Below are positions 24,980 through 33,523 of a stretch of DNA of 64,000 nt, one piece after another; position 1 is the stretch's first letter; every line of letters starts with the position of its first letter. The notes beneath the pieces are model-generated. The model searched no databases and was not told where the DNA came from. It saw nothing but the letters and a program-made list of their open reading frames with translations. Source of the DNA: Sporobacter sp963663605 (GTDB lineage Bacteria > Bacillota > Clostridia > Oscillospirales > Oscillospiraceae); the NCBI GenBank assembly GCA_963663605.2, contig CAXXVF010000002.1, positions 1,116,001-1,180,000 on the forward strand. The letters are read 5' to 3'. Made by a program: the position numbers and the translations under genes.

Positions 24980-27298
24980 CTATGTCCCGTCTGCGCGAAG
25001 CGTCCGCCGCTCGAACTCCGCGCACAGCTCCTCGGCGGTCTCTTCATTGAAGCTCTCAGTGCGTATCTTCAGGGCGCTTCTTTCGCGCATCGGCGCGATC
25101 GTGACGCGCCCGAGCTCCGTATCCAGCCGCAGGCCGGACGCGGTCGCGCGCGAAGCGCCTTCATAGCTTTTTATAAGCCTGCGCATGACGGCGCCCCTGT
25201 CGCCCTCAAGCCGCACCTCCCGCGCTGCCGAGGAAAACTGCGGCAGTTCCAGACGCAGCCGTGACAGCGCTACGTTCCGCCCGGCCAGATACGCGCACAG
25301 CCGCGCGCCCATGAAAACGCCGTCACGCAGGCACGTTTGGTTCTTTATAAGCGTGTCCCCGAGCGGCCCGCCGCAGCCCGAACGCAGGATCTGCGCGCCG
25401 TGCTCACGCGCCAGATCATCCAAAACAGCAGGGGCGTCATACGGCACGGAAAGCGTTTTTGCCCCGCAGCTGAGTTCGATGAACGCGGAAAGTATAAAAA
25501 GCTGCTCCGGCGACATCCGGTACCCCTCTTCGTCCACGGCGAAGAGCGTCTCGCCGCCTTTTTGGACATCCAGATGCACAACGCCGGAAGTTTTGTCCGA
25601 AACACCGATGCCCAGCAGCTCGAGCGCGCTCTTCAGCGCCCGGTTTTCCGCGCCGCGCCCCGCTACGGCCGCCGAGAAATCCTTTATGCCGTCATCGGAC
25701 AACGCGGCCTCGCGCGCGGCGGCAGCGATATATGCCTCGGGTACGCCTTTTATATCCGTTACATGCCCCGTACGGCGCGACGCGGTCCGGTGCGGCTGAG
25801 CGGCCGCCGCTTCGAGCTTCCGTTCCGCCTCGCGTGTCAGGCGCGTTCCGCCCTGTCCGAAAAAAGTGAGCGTGATATCTTCTCCGTTTTCCTCGAAGAA
25901 TACCGACAGCGCAAGATCCAAAAGCGCCCCGGCATACGCTGCGCAGGATTTAAAGCGCATGTCCGCGCGCACAAGGTCGCCGCCGGCGGCGCATACGCCG
26001 CTTCCGAAGGCTTCCGCAAGCACGCGGGCCGCCTCTCCCCCGCCCCATCCGACGCCTACCCGTTTGAACAGGCCGGCCGCTTCGCCCAGTTTCATCGCCG
26101 CCTCCGCCGTCACGGCGGTCCCGTACGGTCCCGTTATGACGCCCGGCTTACTGAAGGTCAGGCCGTTTTTGAGCATCCCGAGCGCTACGCTGCCCGACAG
26201 AATGGAGCCGGCCGGTATCTGCCGGTCCGGCCACAGCCTTGCCGACGAACCCAGCAGGCAGTCGTCGCCGACGAGCGTACCCTCTCCCACGATCGAGCCC
26301 TCACACAGCACCGAACCGCGTCCGATCGACGCGCCCCGGCAGACGACGGCGCCGGTCACAGAGGCGTTTTCGCTTATGACGGCGCCGCACAGGACCGAAT
26401 GCAGCACCCTGGCGCCGGAGCCCACGACGGAATCCGCCCCGACGATGGCGTAAGGGCCGAGTTTCGCGCCCCGGTCGACGACGGCGCCGCGCCCGATATA
26501 GACGGGCGGCACGAGCTGGGTGCCCTCGGGCAGCGGCGACGACGTCCACACCCCTTCTTTTTGGGGCGGCAGGTCCATTACGACACCGACGCCGCCGTCG
26601 AGAATATCCATGCAGCACTGCAGATAAGCGCCGCCGGTGCCGATGTCACACCAATAGCCCTCCATAGCGCGGCCGTACAGCGCGCGGCCGTTTTCCAGAA
26701 AGCGCGGGAACAGCTCCCGCCCGAAATCATACGGCTTGTTTTTAGGTATATCGTCCAAGACCGACGGACTTAAAATATAGATACCGGTATTTATCCGGTC
26801 CGTTAAAACACTGTCCCAGGCCGGTTTTTCCAGAAAACGCTCAACGCGGCCGGTGTCGTCCGTTACGACGAGCCCGTATTCAAGCGGCGTTTTATGGCTG
26901 TAGAGCGCGAGCGTGGCTTCCGCTTTTTTTTCGCGGTGGAAATCCATAAGCGCCTTGAGATCAAAATCACAGACGCAGTCGCCGGACAGAACGAGAAAAT
27001 CCTCCCCTCCGATGAAATCAGCGCAGTTTTTTACCCCGCCCGCCGTTCCGAGCGCTTCCTTTTCGACCCGGTAATCAAGACGGACGCCAAACGCCTCCCC
27101 GCTGCCGAAGTATTCCCGGATCATCTGCGGAAGGTACTTCAGCGTCAGGCAGGCCTCCGTCACGCCGTTTTTCTTTAAAAGCCTGAGAATATGCTCCAGG
27201 ACAGGCCGGTCAAAAAGTTCCGTCATCGGTTTGGGCCGGTTGACGCTCACCGGTCTAAGCCGCGTGCCCTCGCCGCCTGCCATGATAATTGCTTTCAT
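24980..27298 (-). CDS. Sugar-1-phosphate nucleotidyltransferase fused to a degenerate phosphomannomutase-like region
   Basis: A 772-residue protein starting at MKAIIMAGGEGTRLRPVSVN (GAGGAG 8 bases upstream; the ORF start 25 codons earlier has no site). Residues 1-230 are a nucleotidyltransferase with the GGEGTRLRP...PKPM loop, LSGDCVCDFDLKAL and WCDIGTGGAYL. Residues about 245-370 are left-handed beta-helix hexapeptides (VYIGRGAVVDRGAKLGPYAI). The remainder follows the order of a phosphohexomutase, but the catalytic phosphoserine loop (TASHNP) and the metal loop (DGDGDR) are not recognisable. Such fusions are annotated as mannose-1-phosphate guanylyltransferases; here activity beyond NDP-sugar synthesis is doubtful. 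Probably supplies activated sugars for envelope polysaccharide. Confidence 0.85.
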   Translation of the reverse strand: MKAIIMAGGEGTRLRPVSVNRPKPMTELFDRPVLEHILRLLKKNGVTEACLTLKYLPQMIREYFGSGEAFGVRLDYRVEKEALGTAGGVKNCADFIGGEDFLVLSGDCVCDFDLKALMDFHREKKAEATLALYSHKTPLEYGLVVTDDTGRVERFLEKPAWDSVLTDRINTGIYILSPSVLDDIPKNKPYDFGRELFPRFLENGRALYGRAMEGYWCDIGTGGAYLQCCMDILDGGVGVVMDLPPQKEGVWTSSPLPEGTQLVPPVYIGRGAVVDRGAKLGPYAIVGADSVVGSGARVLHSVLCGAVISENASVTGAVVCRGASIGRGSVLCEGSIVGEGTLVGDDCLLGSSARLWPDRQIPAGSILSGSVALGMLKNGLTFSKPGVITGPYGTAVTAEAAMKLGEAAGLFKRVGVGWGGGEAARVLAEAFGSGVCAAGGDLVRADMRFKSCAAYAGALLDLALSVFFEENGEDITLTFFGQGGTRLTREAERKLEAAAAQPHRTASRRTGHVTDIKGVPEAYIAAAAREAALSDDGIKDFSAAVAGRGAENRALKSALELLGIGVSDKTSGVVHLDVQKGGETLFAVDEEGYRMSPEQLFILSAFIELSCGAKTLSVPYDAPAVLDDLAREHGAQILRSGCGGPLGDTLIKNQTCLRDGVFMGARLCAYLAGRNVALSRLRLELPQFSSAAREVRLEGDRGAVMRRLIKSYEGASRATASGLRLDTELGRVTIAPMRERSALKIRTESFNEETAEELCAEFERRTLRADGT

Positions 27299-27468
27299 GT
27301 TCCGCTCCTCGCAAAAAATCGAATGCCGGGCATCCGGCCGGTAATCGGCCGGGCAATTCCCGGTACTTGCCATTATTTCCTGCGCGGCGGCGGATTATCC
27401 GCATGAAAGAATATGGGCGGATGGCGGCATCTTATAAAGAAATGGGGCAACGAACCCGCCGCCTGCTA

Positions 27469-27498
27469 TTGTGTCCGCCCGCCTGCTTATGATATAAT
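27469..27498 (+). promoter_or_regulatory. Promoter of the gdpP-rplI-dnaB run
   Basis: TTGTGT (27469-27474), an 18-base spacer and TATAAT (27493-27498), about 30 bases before the proposed GTG start. Confidence 0.6.
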
Positions 27499-27530
27499 CA
27501 AACATCAATGAAAAATCTGGAGTGATGACC

Positions 27531-29540
27531 GTGAATAAAAAGCTGCTAGAAAAAATCCAGCCCGGTATGGGCTTTTTCCTGCTGCTTCTCGCGGTATTTG
27601 CCGTTTTAACGTATTTCTTCGGGATCTACAACGAATATCTGGCTTTGGCCGAGATCGTCGTCGTGGCCCTCATGGCGCTGTACATGCCGATCGCCAGAAA
27701 GAAGCGTTCGGCCAGGCTGCTCAAATATATCGAATCCGTGGCGACCAGTACGGAATCGGCTTCAAAGGACACGTTCTTGAACTGCCCGCTGCCGATCGCC
27801 ATTTTCAGCCCGCACAACCAGGGCATTCTCTGGACGAACAGCCGGTTCGTCGCGGCCGCCGGCGCGAAGCAGCGTTTTTTCGAAGTCCGGCTGAGCGACG
27901 TGGTCCCCGGCTTTAACGGGAAATGGCTGTTGGACGGAAAAAGCGAGTGCCCGGAACTCATCGCGCTTCACGGGCGGCGGTATAAAGTCTTCGGGAGCCT
28001 CATACGCGCTTCGAACGACCCCGGAAGCGTCATGGCCACGACCTACTGGGTAGATGTGACGGAATACGCCGACAAATATGACGAATATCTGGCGTCGCGT
28101 CTTGTTACCGCCATCATCGTCCTTGACAATTACGACGAGCTCGTCAAGAACTTAAGCGAAAAAGACAAATCCGCCATCCTGTCCGCCATAGACGATAAAA
28201 TCAGCGACTGGATCGCCGGCAGCGAAGGCATCCTGTGTAAATACGACCGCGACCGGTACCTGTTCCTGTTCAAGGATAAGGCGCTTGCCGGGTTCATCGA
28301 GGATAAGTTCTCGCTTTTAGACAACGTCCGGGAAACCGTCAAGACCGGCGGCGTACACGCCACGCTTTCCATCGGTATCGGCAAGGACGGGGAATCCTTC
28401 ACCGAAAACCACCATTTCGCCTCCATGGGCATCGAAATGGCGCTCTCACGCGGCGGCGATCAGGCCGTCATCAAAAACCGTTTCAACTTTGAGTTTTACG
28501 GCGGGCATTCCGCCGAGGTCGAAAAAAGGACGAAGGTCAAGTCACGCGTGATGGCCAACGCCTTCGGCGAGCTCGTGGGCGACGCGTCCACCATTTTCGT
28601 CATGGGCCACAAGTACGCCGATCTCGATACGGTCGGTTCGGCGATCGGCGTATGCGCCATCGCCAGAAAGCGCGGCCGGCGCGCTTTCATCGTCGTCGAC
28701 ACGTCGACGGCGGTCACAAACAAGCTCCTGGAACGTATGTATAAGACGCCGGAGTATAAGGACGTCTGCATTTCCGAGCAGGATGCCATGCTCATAGCCG
28801 ACAGCCGGAGCCTGCTCGTCGTCGTCGACACCAACCGGCCTGAACAGGTGGAAGCCGAAACGCTTCTGCTCTCGTGCAACCATGTCGTTGTAATCGACCA
28901 CCACCGGCGCGCGGCCACATATATCGAAAACGCGACGCTCAATTTCCATGAGCCGTATGCGTCCTCGGCGGCGGAGCTCATCACGGAGATGCTGCAGTAT
29001 CTCGTAGATCAGACGGATATCCTGCGTTTGGAGGCCGAAGCGCTTCTGGCCGGGATCGTTCTGGACACGAAGAGCTTTGCCATCCGGACCGGCAGCCGGA
29101 CGTTCGACGCGGCAAGCTACCTGCGCCGCTGCGGCGCGGATACGATCGAGGTCAAGCGTCTTCTGCAGTCCGATTTCGAGGAGACCATCGAGAAATATTC
29201 GGTCATCCGCAATACGCGCATGTACCGTCCGGGCGTCGCCATCGCTTTTTCGGAAGAGTCCGAAAGCCGTGTCCTGATCGCGCAGGCCGCCGACGAACTT
29301 TTAAATATCGCAGGGATTCAGGCGTCGTTCGTTATATCCAGGACCGACGACGACGTGTTCATATCGGCCAGGAGCATCGGCAACATCAACGTACAGGTAA
29401 TCATGGAAAAACTCGGCGGCGGCGGCAACCAGTCCACAGCCGGCGCGCAGCTCGCCGGGATGAGCATCGAACAGATCACAAAGGATCTCCAGGCCGCTAT
29501 CGACGCGTATCTGGACAGCTACGCACAGACGACACAATAA
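27531..29540 (+). CDS. gdpP: Cyclic-di-AMP phosphodiesterase GdpP
   Basis: A 669-residue DHH-family phosphodiesterase. Two N-terminal membrane helices (FFLLLLAVFAVLTYFF; YLALAEIVVVALMALYMPI) are followed by a PAS-like domain, a degenerate GGDEF domain (CKYDRDRYLFLFKD, no GGDEF signature), and the DHH/DHHA1 catalytic unit (MGHKYADLDTVGSAIG; VVVIDHHRR; GGGGNQSTAGAQL). It hydrolyses c-di-AMP and so affects potassium and envelope homeostasis. The GTG at 27531 is preferred because GGAG stands 8 bases upstream; an ATG at 27525 is too close to that site. Gene order gdpP-rplI-dnaB matches Bacillus yybT-rplI-dnaC. Confidence 0.93.
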   Translation: MNKKLLEKIQPGMGFFLLLLAVFAVLTYFFGIYNEYLALAEIVVVALMALYMPIARKKRSARLLKYIESVATSTESASKDTFLNCPLPIAIFSPHNQGILWTNSRFVAAAGAKQRFFEVRLSDVVPGFNGKWLLDGKSECPELIALHGRRYKVFGSLIRASNDPGSVMATTYWVDVTEYADKYDEYLASRLVTAIIVLDNYDELVKNLSEKDKSAILSAIDDKISDWIAGSEGILCKYDRDRYLFLFKDKALAGFIEDKFSLLDNVRETVKTGGVHATLSIGIGKDGESFTENHHFASMGIEMALSRGGDQAVIKNRFNFEFYGGHSAEVEKRTKVKSRVMANAFGELVGDASTIFVMGHKYADLDTVGSAIGVCAIARKRGRRAFIVVDTSTAVTNKLLERMYKTPEYKDVCISEQDAMLIADSRSLLVVVDTNRPEQVEAETLLLSCNHVVVIDHHRRAATYIENATLNFHEPYASSAAELITEMLQYLVDQTDILRLEAEALLAGIVLDTKSFAIRTGSRTFDAASYLRRCGADTIEVKRLLQSDFEETIEKYSVIRNTRMYRPGVAIAFSEESESRVLIAQAADELLNIAGIQASFVISRTDDDVFISARSIGNINVQVIMEKLGGGGNQSTAGAQLAGMSIEQITKDLQAAIDAYLDSYAQTTQ

Positions 29541-29622
29541 ATCAGTCAGCTACACGCAAACGGCGGCGCGCCATACGCGGCCGGCGGGTGCCTTGAGCTA
29601 TGTGAAAGGAATGGTCATAATT

Positions 29623-30069
29623 ATGAAGGTTATACTGCAGCAGGACGTCAAGGGCAAAGGCAAAAAAGGCCAGATGGTCAACGTTGCCGACGGGTACGCA
29701 AGAAATTTCCTGTTTCCGAAGAAACTTGCCGTCCCCGCGACGCCGGAGAACATAAACGACATGAAAATCAAGGAAAAAGCCCGCCTGAAAAAGCTGGCGG
29801 AGGAAAAAGCCGAAGCGCAGGCCGCCGCCGAAAGGCTCGAAAGCGTCGTCGTCCGGGTCACGGCAAAGGCCGGCAGCGGCGGGAAGCTCTTCGGCGCGGT
29901 AACCGCCAAGGAGATCGCCGACACGCTTTCACAGCAGCACGGGATCGATATCGAGAAGAACAAGATCGTCCTCGACGAACACATCAAAACGTTCGGCTCG
30001 TATGAGGTCAAGTGCAAGCTGGGCTCGGAGGTCTCCGGCACGATCCACGTACTCGTGACGGAAGAATAA
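29623..30069 (+). CDS. rplI: Ribosomal protein bL9
   Basis: 148 residues: MKVILQQDVKGKGKKGQMVN, DGYARNFLFPKKLAVPAT, a long charged helix (NINDMKIKEKARLKKLAEEK), then the C-domain with GGKLFGAVTAKEIADTL and IKTFGSYEVKCKL. This is the full bL9 plan and normal length. The start at 29623 fits the conserved N-terminus; an ORF start ten codons earlier does not. Confidence 0.97.
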   Translation: MKVILQQDVKGKGKKGQMVNVADGYARNFLFPKKLAVPATPENINDMKIKEKARLKKLAEEKAEAQAAAERLESVVVRVTAKAGSGGKLFGAVTAKEIADTLSQQHGIDIEKNKIVLDEHIKTFGSYEVKCKLGSEVSGTIHVLVTEE

Positions 30070-30091
30070 TAAACCGGGCTTAGGCGCAACG

Positions 30092-30206
30092 GTATTATAC
30101 TGATATTCAACAGAAAGTTTAATAAGCTCGGCGAGGACGACAACGACGCCCTGCGCGAAAAAGACCGTCGAGAATTAAATGTTTCTATTGAATATTAGTA
30201 TTAAAC
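30092..30206 (+). repeat. Inverted-repeat element between rplI and dnaB
   Basis: ATACTGATATTCAACAGAAA (30095-30114) is mirrored by TTTCTATTGAATATTAGTAT (about 30181-30200) with only two mismatches. The loop of about 65 bases is GC-rich. The same stretch reads as protein-like sequence in one plus frame (FNRKFNKLGEDDNDALREKD) but without a start codon. It could be a leader hairpin, a small insertion or a coding remnant. Confidence 0.5.
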
Positions 30207-30231
30207 ATAATTCATGTTGGGGGATAAAGCT

Positions 30232-31572
30232 GTGGATGAATTGATCAGCCGGCAGATGCCGCACAGCATAGAGGCCGAACAGGCGGTACTGGGCTCTATG
30301 CTCCTCGACGCGCGCTGCATCGGCGACGTTGTGGGCGCCGTCAAAGCCTCGGATTTTTATTCATCCGTCAACCGCGATATATTCGAGACCATGTTCACCA
30401 TGTTCACCTATTCCATGGCGACGGACCCCGTCACCGTACTCGAACAGATGCGCGTCCACGGCGTATGGACCGAGACGTCCGCATCTTATCTGCTGGAACT
30501 GGTCAATATCACGCCGACGGCGGCAAACGTCATGGAGTACGCCGCCATCGTCCGTGACATGGCGCTGCTGCGCTCTATCGCGGACTCCGGCAGCGACATC
30601 CTTAACATGGCGCTCGACGGCGAGGGCGGCGCGACGACGATCCTGGAGGCGGCCGAGAAAAAAATATACGCGCTTCGTCAGGACCGCACGTCCGGGCTCG
30701 AGCCGATTTCGAAGATCCTGCTCAGCGTCTATGAACAGCTCGCCGAAGCGTCTAAAAGCGGCAGCCGGTATCCCGGCCTCCCGAGCGGCCTGGAGGACGT
30801 CGACCGCAAGATCATGGGGCTGAACAATTCAGACCTTATCCTGATCGCCTCGCGGCCCGGAATGGGCAAGACGAGTATCGCCCTGAACATCGCGATGCAC
30901 GTGGCCAAGACGTCCGGAAAGACGATCGCCGTTTTTTCCCTGGAAATGTCCCGGGAACAATTGGCGCTCCGCCTTTTGTCCTCGATGAGTTTCATCGACG
31001 GAAAAAAACTGCAGTCCGGTCATCTGAGCGCCGACGAATGGCGCCGGATCGGCGACGCGGCCTCTCAGATAAGCAAATATGACATGATGATCAACGACAA
31101 CCCGTCTCTGTCGGTGGCGGAAATGAACGCCCAGTGCCGCAGGCTCCCGAACCTCGGCCTCGTCGTGATCGACTATCTGCAGCTGATGCAGTCGGCCGGC
31201 AGCGGCACGAAATACTCGGGCGAAAACCGCACGCAGGTCGTCAGCGACATCAGCCGGATGCTTAAGATCATGGCTAAAGAACTCAACGTGCCCCTCATTT
31301 GCCTGTCGCAGCTGTCGCGCGCCAACGAATCACGGCAGAATAAACGGCCCATGCTATCGGACCTCCGCGAGTCCGGTTCGATCGAGCAGGACGCGGACAT
31401 CGTCATGGGGCTTTACCGTGAGGATTACTACAATAAGGAAGTCGAACATCAGAACATCGCCGAGTGCATCATCCTTAAAAACCGGCGCGGCGAGACCGGC
31501 ACCATCGAGCTGACCTGGATCCCCGAATATACGACGTACACCTCGCTGGAGCGCCATCACGAAGAGCCTTAA
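30232..31572 (+). CDS. dnaB: Replicative DNA helicase
   Basis: A 446-residue DnaB-family hexameric 5'-3' helicase (called DnaC in Bacillus). N-terminal primase-interaction domain (MPHSIEAEQAVLGSMLLD), RecA-like core with Walker A ASRPGMGKTSIALN, Walker B LVVIDYLQLM, and the DnaB4 element SGSIEQDADIVMGLYRED. The GTG at 30232 is favoured because GGGGG lies 8 bases before it, whereas the ATG six codons upstream has no ribosome site. Full normal length; no intein. Confidence 0.96.
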   Translation: MDELISRQMPHSIEAEQAVLGSMLLDARCIGDVVGAVKASDFYSSVNRDIFETMFTMFTYSMATDPVTVLEQMRVHGVWTETSASYLLELVNITPTAANVMEYAAIVRDMALLRSIADSGSDILNMALDGEGGATTILEAAEKKIYALRQDRTSGLEPISKILLSVYEQLAEASKSGSRYPGLPSGLEDVDRKIMGLNNSDLILIASRPGMGKTSIALNIAMHVAKTSGKTIAVFSLEMSREQLALRLLSSMSFIDGKKLQSGHLSADEWRRIGDAASQISKYDMMINDNPSLSVAEMNAQCRRLPNLGLVVIDYLQLMQSAGSGTKYSGENRTQVVSDISRMLKIMAKELNVPLICLSQLSRANESRQNKRPMLSDLRESGSIEQDADIVMGLYREDYYNKEVEHQNIAECIILKNRRGETGTIELTWIPEYTTYTSLERHHEEP

Positions 31573-31605
31573 ACGGCCGGAACCCGCGCGTTGAGGAAAC
31601 TTAAA

Positions 31606-32955
31606 ATGCTGGATAAAATCGAAGCGTTTGCCGAAAACCATCATATGTTCCCCAAAGAAGGCATGATTCTCGCCGCCGTGTCGGGCGGCGCGGATTCCGT
31701 GTGCCTTTTAAAAGCGCTCCTGGCGCTGCGCTCAAAGTACGGTTTTACCGTCGCGGCAGCGCATTTCAACCACAAACTGCGCGGCGCGGAATCCGAGCGG
31801 GACGAACGGTTCGTTGCGCAGCTGTGCCGGGATGAAAACGTGCCGCTTTATTTGGGAAACGCGGATGTGACGCGGTACGCCGGCGCAAACGGGCTCGGCG
31901 TCGAAGAAGCCGGACGGCGGCTGCGCTACGATTTTTTTTATGAAACATCGAAAAAAAACGGCGCCGTCAGGATTGCTACGGCTCATACGGCAGATGATAA
32001 TGTCGAGACGGTGCTTTTCAATCTGACGCGCGGGGCGGGACTTAAAGGTCTCGGCGGCATCCCGCCTGTCCGCGGCGATATCATCCGGCCAATGCTGACG
32101 GTCTCGCGGGACGAGGCTTTATGTTTTTTAGACGGGCAGTCTTTGTCCTATGTAGAGGATTCGTCAAATAATGACGAGCAGTACAGCCGTAATCTTATCC
32201 GCCGCCGCGTTGTTCCGGTTTTGAAGGATTTGAATCCCCGCCTGACGGAAAGCGTGGCTTCGGCGGCCGCGCGCATCCGGGAGGACGAAGCGTACCTGTC
32301 CGGCGAAGCCGCCCGGTTCATTGCCGAAAACGCGCAGCGCGGCGCGGGCGGCAAAACATCGCTTGATGCGGATGCGCTGGGCGCGCTGCCGCATCCGCTG
32401 GCCGCGCGGGCCGTACGGCTGCTGGCAGGCGTCAGTTTATCGTCGGGACACATCGACGCCGTGCTCGGCCTCAGCCGCATGGGCAGCGTTTCGGGCGAAG
32501 TCCATTTGCCGTCCGTCACGGTCATGCGGGAATACGGCCGGATCGTTTTTTCAAGCGGGCAGGCGCCGGCCCAATTTAAAGCCGTCCGGCTGACGGAAGG
32601 CGTCCGGGCGGAGCTGACGGAAGCAGGGCTGACGGTATCGTGTGAAAAGACGGTCTGCGATGAAAAAATTAATAAATCATTCACTACTTTTCTATTCAAA
32701 TTTGATAACATCTGTGGTAATATTGTCATCAGACCCCGCGAAACCGGAGATAAAATAGAACTTTTTGGCCGAAACGGTACAAAATCCTTAAAAAAACTTT
32801 TTATTGAAAAGCGAATACCCATGCGGAAACGTCTCCTTGTCCCGGTCATAGCCGACACAAAAGGCGTCCTTGGGGTGTACGGCCTCGGCACAGATAAGAG
32901 AGCGGCCTGTGAAACCGGTGATAAAGCGCTCAAAATCGTTTTTGAGGAGACTTAG
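31606..32955 (+). CDS. tilS: tRNA(Ile)-lysidine synthase
   Basis: A 449-residue enzyme that uses ATP to modify C34 of tRNA-Ile(CAU) to lysidine. PP-loop motif AAVSGGADSVCLLKALL, then AAHFNHKLRGAESERDE, TAHTADDNVETVLFNLTRGAGLKGLGGIPP and the C-terminal TilS domain (IRPRETGDKIELFGRNGTKS...LFIEKRIP). The ATG at 31606 has GAGG 10 bases upstream. It is followed by hpt one base after its stop, indicating coupling. Confidence 0.96.
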   Translation: MLDKIEAFAENHHMFPKEGMILAAVSGGADSVCLLKALLALRSKYGFTVAAAHFNHKLRGAESERDERFVAQLCRDENVPLYLGNADVTRYAGANGLGVEEAGRRLRYDFFYETSKKNGAVRIATAHTADDNVETVLFNLTRGAGLKGLGGIPPVRGDIIRPMLTVSRDEALCFLDGQSLSYVEDSSNNDEQYSRNLIRRRVVPVLKDLNPRLTESVASAAARIREDEAYLSGEAARFIAENAQRGAGGKTSLDADALGALPHPLAARAVRLLAGVSLSSGHIDAVLGLSRMGSVSGEVHLPSVTVMREYGRIVFSSGQAPAQFKAVRLTEGVRAELTEAGLTVSCEKTVCDEKINKSFTTFLFKFDNICGNIVIRPRETGDKIELFGRNGTKSLKKLFIEKRIPMRKRLLVPVIADTKGVLGVYGLGTDKRAACETGDKALKIVFEET

Positions 32956-32956
32956 C

Positions 32957-33493
32957 GTGAATAATGATATAGAGAAAGTATATTTTACCGAGGAAATGAT
33001 TCATAATCGAGTAAGGGCGCTCGGCACGGAGCTTTCGGCCGATTACGGGGGAAAGAATCCGCTTGTGGTCGGGATCCTGAAGGGATCTTTTATCTTTTTA
33101 TCCGATCTCGTACGGAATATGGATATTCCCCTGGAAATAGAGTTTATCGCTCTGAGCTCATACGGGCGGGGCACGAAAACATCCGGCGAGGTCAAGATGA
33201 CCAAAGCGCTCGGGGACGTCGTAGACGGCCGTCACGTAATCATCGTGGAAGACATACTCGATACCGGCGTGACGCTTGAGTATCTGCGGAGCTATCTGGC
33301 ATTGTTCAATCCCGCCTCGCTGAAAATCTGCACGTTCCTTGACAAGCCGTCGCGCAGGAAAGCAGCCGTCAAAGCCGACTACGTCGGTTTTGAGTGCGAG
33401 GACGCCTTCGTTGTGGGCTATGGCCTGGATTACGCCGCGCGCTACCGCAACCTGCCGTATATCGGCGCGCTCAAACCCGAAATATATTCTTAA
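32957..33493 (+). CDS. hpt: Hypoxanthine phosphoribosyltransferase
   Basis: 178 residues. The PRPP loop IIVEDILDTGVTLEYL is intact, with LVVGILKGSFIFLSDLVRN and DYVGFECEDAFVVGYGLDYAARYRNLPYI as in bacterial Hpt. It salvages hypoxanthine/guanine to IMP/GMP. The start is GTG at 32957 with GAGGAG 7 bases upstream, lying inside the tilS tail; the longer in-frame ORF start at 32870 overlaps tilS without need. The tilS-hpt-ftsH order is a Firmicutes hallmark. Confidence 0.96.
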   Translation: MNNDIEKVYFTEEMIHNRVRALGTELSADYGGKNPLVVGILKGSFIFLSDLVRNMDIPLEIEFIALSSYGRGTKTSGEVKMTKALGDVVDGRHVIIVEDILDTGVTLEYLRSYLALFNPASLKICTFLDKPSRRKAAVKADYVGFECEDAFVVGYGLDYAARYRNLPYIGALKPEIYS

Positions 33494-33523
33494 GGCATTC
33501 TATAGGAAAGAAGTGAATTTTAT

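Noticed and set aside
25337..26773. 478-residue plus-strand ORF
   Set aside because: Arg/His/Ala-rich antisense shadow of the nucleotidyltransferase fusion; no ribosome site or domain.
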